Below are positions 21,476-26,505 of a DNA stretch of 26,505 nt, one piece after another. This DNA is from CAYMDP01 sp964389375 (GTDB taxonomy: Bacteria; Bdellovibrionota; Bdellovibrionia; Bdellovibrionales; UBA1609): NCBI GenBank assembly GCA_964389375.1, contig CAYMDP010000039.1:1-26505 (forward strand). The letters run 5' to 3'. Under the pieces are notes generated by a model, which worked only from the letters and a program-made list of their open reading frames with translations, was not told where the DNA came from and did not search any database. Every line of letters starts with the position of its first letter. The first letter of the stretch is position 1. The translations under genes and the position numbers were made by a program.

Positions 21476-21667
21476 TTTTTAAAGCCCCCATACCTCTGAA
21501 AAACCTCATATCTCTCGACTTAGGGCTAGCGCACTAAGGGCAATGGTCTAGAAAATAGGCAATTTTGATAGCTAGCATTTCAAATGATCCCAAAATGGAA
21601 CTAGACTTACTTCTGTTTTCATCCCACGTAAAACGATCAAACCCTATAAAGCGGAAGGATTCGCTCT

Positions 21668-22543
21668 ATGAACAAAAAAATACTTCTCTCTTCTATTTTC
21701 GCATTAAGTCTCGGACTTTTTGCTTTTAGCCAACACAATCATGTTTTGTGTGAAGGGATCGTTGAAGAAAACGATCTTTATATCCCCGTCAGCGAGTTTC
21801 ATACGATGGGAATTTCGGAAGCTCAGTTTAACGCCGTCATTGACGAGCTGGATGCCTTTTATCGACCCATCATTGCAAGCCTGGGTGGTCGACTGGATAT
21901 TCGCAGACGCTGGTCTGATGGAACTGTGAATGCTTCAGCGATGCGAAGCGGAAGCACCTACGTGGTCAACATGTACGGTGGTTTAGCTCGACACGAAACG
22001 ATCACTTCAGATGGTTTCGCCCTCGTGGTTTGCCATGAGCTTGGCCATCACATCGGTGGATCCCCTAAGATGGGCAGTGGTTTTTCGAGCTGGGCCAGCA
22101 ATGAAGGTCAAGCCGATTACTTTGCGACATTAAAGTGTTTGCGCCATGTGTTTAAGGATCAAGACAATGCGGATTTTGTTTCAAGTAATGAAATTGATCC
22201 TTTCTTAATGGATTCATGCCAGAGTCAGTACAACACAACTGAAGAAGAAAATTTGTGCATCCGTCTTGGAATGGCCGGCGCCTCGGTTGCAAATCTTTTT
22301 GGCGCTCTAAGAAGAGAAGGTGCGCCCCCAAGATTTAATACTCCAGATGCGAATAAAGTCTCTCGCACCAGTGACGCTCATCCAGGAACACAATGTCGTA
22401 TGGACACCTACTTCAATGGAGCGCTTTGCACCGAAGATCATCAAACAGATGTGGACCAACAGAATCCCGAAACTGGAACTTGCTACACTCGCGGACAATT
22501 CGAGATTGGAACCCGACCACAATGTTGGTTTAAGCCAAGCTAA
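21668..22543 (+). CDS. Secreted HExxH zinc metalloprotease-like protein
   Basis: The 291-residue protein has a signal peptide (MNKKILLSSIFALSLGLFAFS). The motif HELGHH has its zinc-binding His at 123 and 127 and the catalytic Glu124. A second Glu in SNEGQADYFATLKC (Glu146, pattern ExxAD) matches the third ligand of the gluzincin type. Several cysteines in the C-terminal third (CRHV, DSCQS, LCIRL, GTQCRMD, LCTED, GTCYTRG, PQCWF) suggest disulfides in an extracellular domain. GGAAGGATT precedes the ATG. It is unlike the M48 protein at 266 outside the motif. A predatory or scavenging role is possible but not shown. Confidence 0.8.
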   Translation: MNKKILLSSIFALSLGLFAFSQHNHVLCEGIVEENDLYIPVSEFHTMGISEAQFNAVIDELDAFYRPIIASLGGRLDIRRRWSDGTVNASAMRSGSTYVVNMYGGLARHETITSDGFALVVCHELGHHIGGSPKMGSGFSSWASNEGQADYFATLKCLRHVFKDQDNADFVSSNEIDPFLMDSCQSQYNTTEEENLCIRLGMAGASVANLFGALRREGAPPRFNTPDANKVSRTSDAHPGTQCRMDTYFNGALCTEDHQTDVDQQNPETGTCYTRGQFEIGTRPQCWFKPS

Positions 22544-22567
22544 AGGGATCATATAAAAACGGAACTG

Positions 22568-22655
22568 GGACTTCTAAGGAAGTCCGCCGGTCTAAGAAAG
22601 GACTTCTAACGAAGTCCTCCTGTTCAAAGAAAGGACTTCTAACGATGTCCTTTTT
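22568..22655. repeat. Three tandem terminator-like hairpins
   Basis: GGACTTC-TAAG-GAAGTCC (22568-22585), GGACTTC-TAAC-GAAGTCC (22600-22617) and GGACTTC-TAAC-GATGTCC (22633-22650) repeat every 32-33 bases; the third is followed by five T on the plus strand. They separate the metalloprotease gene from convergent cca, and the third overlaps the end of cca (stop 22639-22641). They probably arose by tandem duplication of one terminator. Confidence 0.75.
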
Positions 22656-23889
22656 CTCTTATAAGCCACTCCACAGCTTGGTCGCGGTTTAAGATTTTGC
22701 CTTCTAGTTGCAGAAGCTCGATCTCTAACAAAAGTTGGCCAAGTTCGGGGCCCTGGGGAAGGCCCGCTTGAATCAGGTCTTGTCCAGTCAAAAAAACTTT
22801 GGCGGGCTGCAAAGATAGCCCGCAGATTTTTTTATAAGCCTTTGTTAAATCCAAGAGCTGATCTTGTAACTCACCTCGGGCCTCAGTTAAGGCGGTCCAA
22901 AGAGCTAAAACCAAATGTCCCTCAGGGCCAGACAAAATCTTAAGTCGTGCACCCAAACGAAGTTTTGAGTCCCTCACTTTATTCAGCCCATAAAGAATCA
23001 TATGAATCCGCTGAGTGGAAGCCCGCGAGAACTTTAAAGCCATCAGTTGTTCTTCGAAATTTTCCCAATCCTGATTGCCTGCTAAAAAGCGAGGCAAAAA
23101 CAAAGCCGACCAATAAGCTTCGATCTCAAGTCCTGGATCTAATCTTTGAATTATTTCACAAGACAAAGCCCACTTATCCTCAGGCCAATCCCCTAATGGC
23201 AGAATTTTTGAAAGATACAAATCCTCTTTAAGACGCCTTAGACCCCGAAGTCTTCCAGAACTTGAAAGAATCTTTTTTAGTTCGTCAAAAATCCGCTCTT
23301 TTGAAACCAGATGGATCTGACCTGAAAAGGCTTTAATGGCCTCAGCCGTTTTGGCTTCAAAATCAAATCCGAGTTCAGAATAAAACCGGATTCCTCTTAA
23401 AGGTCTTAACTTATCTTCTTCAAAACGAAGATTGGGATCACCCACCGTACGAATCACTTTATTTCTGATATCGATCACACCCTCGACAAAATCGATAATT
23501 CTTTCTTCAGTGATCTGATAAAAAAGAGCGTTCATCGTAAAGTCTCTACGAAGCGCGTCCTCTTTCATGTCTGCATATTGAACTGTTTCTGGCCTTCGAC
23601 CATCCAGATAGGGTCCATCCTTTCTAAAAGTCGTCACTTCCAAGGTGGAGGCATGAAGAATGACCCGAATGACGCCAAAAGATTTGCCGACGTCCAGGGT
23701 CTTTTCAAAAAGCGCTTCAACCTCTTCTGGCAATGCGTTGCTTGCGATATCGAAGTCTTTAGGAGCTCTGCCCAAAATCAGATCCCGAACACAACCGCCG
23801 GCTAAAACCGCTTGAAAACCGGCCGCTTCAAGAGTTCGGCAAATTTCTTGGGCCGAAATCCAATCCTTATGTCGACTAAAGGGATGCAT
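22639..23889 (-). CDS. cca: CCA tRNA nucleotidyltransferase / poly(A) polymerase family
   Basis: The 416-residue protein has the class II nucleotidyltransferase motifs: GGCVRDLILGRAPKDFDIAS with the catalytic DxD, EVTTFRKDGPYLDGRRP, DALRRDFTMNALFY, and the DKLRPLRGIRFYSELGF helix. The C-terminal TGQDLIQAGLPQGPELGQLLLEIELLQLEGKI and EWLIREKG match the family that adds CCA to tRNA 3' ends, and LRP-LRGIRF fits both CCA enzymes and PcnB poly(A) polymerases. I call it cca with the reservation that PcnB cannot be excluded by eye. It is divergent from queG with only 40 bases between the starts. Confidence 0.88.
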   Translation of the reverse strand: MHPFSRHKDWISAQEICRTLEAAGFQAVLAGGCVRDLILGRAPKDFDIASNALPEEVEALFEKTLDVGKSFGVIRVILHASTLEVTTFRKDGPYLDGRRPETVQYADMKEDALRRDFTMNALFYQITEERIIDFVEGVIDIRNKVIRTVGDPNLRFEEDKLRPLRGIRFYSELGFDFEAKTAEAIKAFSGQIHLVSKERIFDELKKILSSSGRLRGLRRLKEDLYLSKILPLGDWPEDKWALSCEIIQRLDPGLEIEAYWSALFLPRFLAGNQDWENFEEQLMALKFSRASTQRIHMILYGLNKVRDSKLRLGARLKILSGPEGHLVLALWTALTEARGELQDQLLDLTKAYKKICGLSLQPAKVFLTGQDLIQAGLPQGPELGQLLLEIELLQLEGKILNRDQAVEWLIREKGHR

Positions 23890-23892
23890 AAA

Positions 23893-23921
23893 TTGACCCT
23901 AACATAAGCAAAAGGTAAAAA
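23893..23921 (+). promoter_or_regulatory. Predicted leaderless promoter of queG
   Basis: TTGACC (23893-23898), a 17-base spacer and TAAAAA (23916-23921) end 8 bases before the ATG at 23930. The pair is the same as at the OppA-like gene. No ribosome site is present. The cca promoter must lie in the same 40 bases or beyond. Confidence 0.55.
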
Positions 23922-23929
23922 CAGCTAAG

Positions 23930-24979
23930 ATGCTTGATCCCAAAGTTGATATTTCTAAAATTTTAAATGCCCATGGTCTTGAACATTTTGGGATGAAGTC
24001 TCTTCAGCCGGCATTAAGTTTTACGCACTATAAAAATTGGATTCATGAAGGCGCTCAGGCTGGAATGGAGTATTTAAAAAAGGATCTGGCCCTTAAAGAA
24101 AATCCGAATCATTTTTTACCCAAAGCTCGGTCTATTATCAGCCTGACCTTTTCTTACTTTCCTGAATTACCGGGCGCTGAGGACTTTGCTTTCGCAAATA
24201 ATCGTGTCGCATATTACGCCAGGGGCGATGACTATCATTTTTGGCTAAAGGATAAGCTAAAAAAAATCACTGAAGAACTCGGTCAAATTTTTCCTGGTGA
24301 GGAGTTTTGGGCCTTTACCGATTCCATCCCTATACTTGAACGTGATTATGCCGCACAAAACGGCCTGGGCTGGATCGGAAAAAACACCTGTTTAATCGAT
24401 CGAAGCAAGGGAAGTCTTTTTTTTATCGGAGAAATCCTGACCTCTCTTAAAATAGAGGCCAGTATTGATGCCTCTCAAGACCATTGCGGCACCTGCACTC
24501 GCTGCATCGAAGCCTGTCCAACCGGAGCCTTAAGTGCCGAGCAGAGAAGGCTTGATGCCAATCTTTGTATCAGCTATTGGACAATTGAAGCCAAAGAACC
24601 CGCCCCCATAGAGTTACGAGCCAAACTAGGTGACTGGCTGTTTGGTTGCGACATCTGCCAAGAGGTTTGTCCCTGGAATAAAAAGATCATCGCAGCTGCC
24701 CCCACCCCACCGACGCCTCTTAGTCCAGAGGCTCATAGAAAAAATCTTGTCCAAGAACTCCAAACCATTTTTAATCTTTCAAACCGTAAATTAGCCAAAT
24801 TGATTGCAAAGACTCCTCTAAATCGGGCTGGCGCCAAGGGCCTTAAGCGCAATGCGCTAATTCTTGCTGCAAATCTAAAACTTTTGGAATTAAAAATTGA
24901 TATTGAAGGCTGTAAGTTTGAAGACGAAAAGCTAAAAGACTTAAAGCAATGGACCTTGGATCAACTGTCTTTGAACTAG
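23930..24979 (+). CDS. queG: Epoxyqueuosine reductase
   Basis: The 349-residue protein reduces epoxyqueuosine in tRNA to queuosine, using cobalamin and two [4Fe-4S] clusters. The cysteines are visible in CGTCTRCIEACP (186, 189, 192, 196) and, for the second cluster, Cys213 with CDICQEVCP (240, 243, 247). The catalytic Asp is in AFTDSIPILERDYAA (Asp131). GLGWIGKNTCLID is the family's cobalamin-domain hallmark. The C-terminal part after about 265 is helical. It is close to the QueD-like genes at 15586 and 16036 but not in an operon with them. The message appears leaderless. Confidence 0.96.
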   Translation: MLDPKVDISKILNAHGLEHFGMKSLQPALSFTHYKNWIHEGAQAGMEYLKKDLALKENPNHFLPKARSIISLTFSYFPELPGAEDFAFANNRVAYYARGDDYHFWLKDKLKKITEELGQIFPGEEFWAFTDSIPILERDYAAQNGLGWIGKNTCLIDRSKGSLFFIGEILTSLKIEASIDASQDHCGTCTRCIEACPTGALSAEQRRLDANLCISYWTIEAKEPAPIELRAKLGDWLFGCDICQEVCPWNKKIIAAAPTPPTPLSPEAHRKNLVQELQTIFNLSNRKLAKLIAKTPLNRAGAKGLKRNALILAANLKLLELKIDIEGCKFEDEKLKDLKQWTLDQLSLN

Positions 24980-25035
24980 GCCCGGTCTGCCTACCTGATC
25001 GGCCTCAGCAAGAACTCAGATTTATTGAATAGAGC

Positions 25036-25539
25036 CTAAATGCGCTGAAGAGAAAGCTTTAAGTTGTGGACTTGCTCGATAGAGCGGCTTTTATTTAAAC
25101 TATCTAGGCCGGTGTAGGACTGAAACAACTTCTCTAGGTCCTCAAGCCCCTCAAGAATATGGCCTTTTTTCTTCAACAAAGACTTTAGATTTGCTTCATT
25201 CTCTTTGTCCGAAGAGACCAAAGCTTCTATACCCATCAGACATTCAGAAAAAATCCCGTGTAAAACTTGATGCATAGGAGGTAAGGACTCAATTTTAAAT
25301 GCGATATAACTGAGTGTCTTAAGGACTTCAGAGAAAAGGGCAATCTGATCAAGGCCACTTGTTACACCTATGCTTGCGACCAAAGCCTTGGCTCCGCCCA
25401 TAATTCGGTCACTTTGATTTCCAATTCGTGAGTACACGGATTGGTCTTCTGGACTTTTCTCAAGGATCTTCAACTCTTCAGAAATCTTTTTAACCAGACT
25501 CTCTGACTCTAATTTGAATTCAACTAAAACCTCAGACAT
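25036..25539 (-). CDS. Helical protein of unknown function, HPt-like without the His
   Basis: The 167-residue protein is almost all helical, with no signal peptide. Residues 1-75 (FKLESESLVKKISEELKILEK, GNQSDRIMGGAKALVASIG) resemble the helix-turn pattern of histidine phosphotransfer domains, in which a His-x-x-Lys-Gly motif would stand where SDRIMGGAK is found. No His is present there, so if the fold is right the domain cannot carry phosphate. The start has AGGA 8 bases upstream. It is divergent from the HD-GYP-like gene with 26 bases between them, so the two may act together. The assignment is tentative. Confidence 0.55.
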   Translation of the reverse strand: MSEVLVEFKLESESLVKKISEELKILEKSPEDQSVYSRIGNQSDRIMGGAKALVASIGVTSGLDQIALFSEVLKTLSYIAFKIESLPPMHQVLHGIFSECLMGIEALVSSDKENEANLKSLLKKKGHILEGLEDLEKLFQSYTGLDSLNKSRSIEQVHNLKLSLQRI

Positions 25540-25565
25540 ACTTAAATCCTAGCAATGGAGTTCGC

Positions 25566-26505
25566 TTGGACGCAAAGCAATTTATTCCCGTTCGTATGAG
25601 CACTCTGCGTGGCGATGATCCGATTCCGTTTGATATCTACGTTCTGGTGGCAGGCCGACATATTTTGTATTGCAGATCCGGAGACCAGTTCGAAGGCGAG
25701 CGTATCCACAGGCTTAAACAAAAAAAACTAGTCAATGTATATATCGACCAAGCCTTCGAAACTAAATACCGCCAATACACCCTAAAAAATGTCCGCGACG
25801 CTTACCTAAACTCCCCGGAAAAACCTCTGCCTCATCGAGCCCGGGTCATTCATGGCGCCCAGCAGGCCGTTGCCGAAGATCTTATCGAATTCCCAGATAG
25901 CTCAGCATTTTTAACTGTGGCCCGAGAAAGTGCGCAAAAATTTGTAGGCTTCGTTCTAAAAGAACAGCAGTCTTTGAAAGAATTGTTTTCTCTAGAGAAT
26001 GTAGGCCCTAGCCCCTCTCACCACGGCGTCTCAGTTGCGGCTCTTGCCTTGGGAATTGCGGAAGAAATCGGGATCAGCGAACTCGAGCGCCTTGAACATC
26101 TGACGATAGGCTGCCTTATTCACGATAGCGAACACCATCATTCTGAACTCGATATGTCGGTTCAGATCGAAAACAGGTCTCCCGAAGAACAAGAAAAATT
26201 CATGGCTCACCCAGAACAGGCTTATCAACGTCTGAAAGAGACCAATCTATTTCCTCCCCTGGTTTTGGACATTATTAGAGGTCACGAAGAGGCCATTGAT
26301 GGCAGTGGATTCCCGCGAGGAATTAAAGAAAAGGATGCAGACCCTTTGGTATGGGTAGCCTCCACCGCCAACACATTTGATCAGCTCGTGTCATTTCAGG
26401 GACAAAACCCTAAAGAAGCCCTTAAGAACCTCTACATTGCCAAAACGGGCCTGCTCCCGGTTGAACACCTCGAAGCCCTAAAATCAATGATTCGCAAAAA
26501 AGGCA
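25566..26505 (+). CDS. Degenerate HD-GYP domain protein, C-terminus missing
   Basis: The frame runs from TTG 25566 (GGAG 5 bases upstream) to the window end, giving 313 residues; an ATG at 25596 is the alternative start. Residues 145-310 have HD-GYP features: HHGVSVAALALGIAEEIG (His152 or His153), HD at 186-187, His215 in HPEQAY, His240 in GHEE and DGSGFP at 245-250. It differs from active c-di-GMP phosphodiesterases in having SEH after the HD where HDxGK is usual, GFP for GYP, one His missing from the HHE motif and Asn269 for the conserved Asp (VASTANTFDQL). An unconventional Bdellovibrio HD-GYP protein (Bd1817, from memory) also lacks the Tyr. It is likely a c-di-GMP binding or inactive member. 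Confidence 0.82.
   Translation, partial: MDAKQFIPVRMSTLRGDDPIPFDIYVLVAGRHILYCRSGDQFEGERIHRLKQKKLVNVYIDQAFETKYRQYTLKNVRDAYLNSPEKPLPHRARVIHGAQQAVAEDLIEFPDSSAFLTVARESAQKFVGFVLKEQQSLKELFSLENVGPSPSHHGVSVAALALGIAEEIGISELERLEHLTIGCLIHDSEHHHSELDMSVQIENRSPEEQEKFMAHPEQAYQRLKETNLFPPLVLDIIRGHEEAIDGSGFPRGIKEKDADPLVWVASTANTFDQLVSFQGQNPKEALKNLYIAKTGLLPVEHLEALKSMIRKKG

Noticed and set aside
24978..25012. Possible terminator after queG
   Set aside because: AGGC-CGGTC can pair with GATCG-GCCT, but with a bulge, a long loop and no T-run.

Overview
The window reads as chromosomal DNA of a free-living or predatory Bdellovibrio-like Gram-negative bacterium (inference). The reasons are the density of small exported lipoproteins, the moderate GC content, a von Willebrand lipoprotein, an HD-GYP-like protein with GFP in place of GYP, and core genes of proteobacterial type. 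I see no rRNA, tRNA, CRISPR array, insertion sequence or phage gene, so this is a core/accessory mosaic rather than a mobile island.

Layout. 1-2786 (minus strand): an operon of a PhoD-like phosphatase lipoprotein, an M48 metalloprotease lipoprotein and the start of an exported protein cut by the window edge. 2925-3396: a stand-alone zinc-free rpsN with its own terminator. 3406-5276 (minus): a membrane protein and a lipoprotein of unknown function behind a terminator-like hairpin that covers the start codon. 5483-9302 (plus): the tesA-ybbA-ybbP operon, with the reading frames overlapping by 4 bases. 9303-9850: a gene-poor stretch with a small minus-strand transcription unit and three dyads. 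9851-14555: a vWA lipoprotein, a solute-binding-like protein, a lipoprotein, an OppA-like binding protein and a small Cys/His protein. 14805-16431: a short-chain dehydrogenase and two 6-pyruvoyl-tetrahydropterin synthase (PTPS) homologues; antisense to the end of this operon lies a 35-residue membrane protein. 16709-18160: a pseudouridine synthase and yebC. 18195-19643: sufE, a small secreted protein and a frameshifted DUF2007 membrane protein. 19904-22543: four exported or unknown proteins. 22639-24979: divergent cca and queG. 25036-26505: an HPt-like protein divergent from a degenerate HD-GYP protein that runs off the edge.

Themes. Several pieces concern pteridine and queuosine chemistry (two PTPS/QueD-type proteins, an SDR, QueG) and RNA modification or translation (rluF-like, yebC, cca, rpsN, queG). 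The most unusual structural signal is a repeated promoter layout: seven genes have a -10-like hexamer ending only 6-8 bases before the ATG and no Shine-Dalgarno sequence, which predicts leaderless mRNAs. In one case (20755-20788) the promoter sits inside the terminator hairpin of the gene upstream. Small genes of 15 and 35 codons, a probable single-base frameshift and tandem triple hairpins were found by reading both strands.
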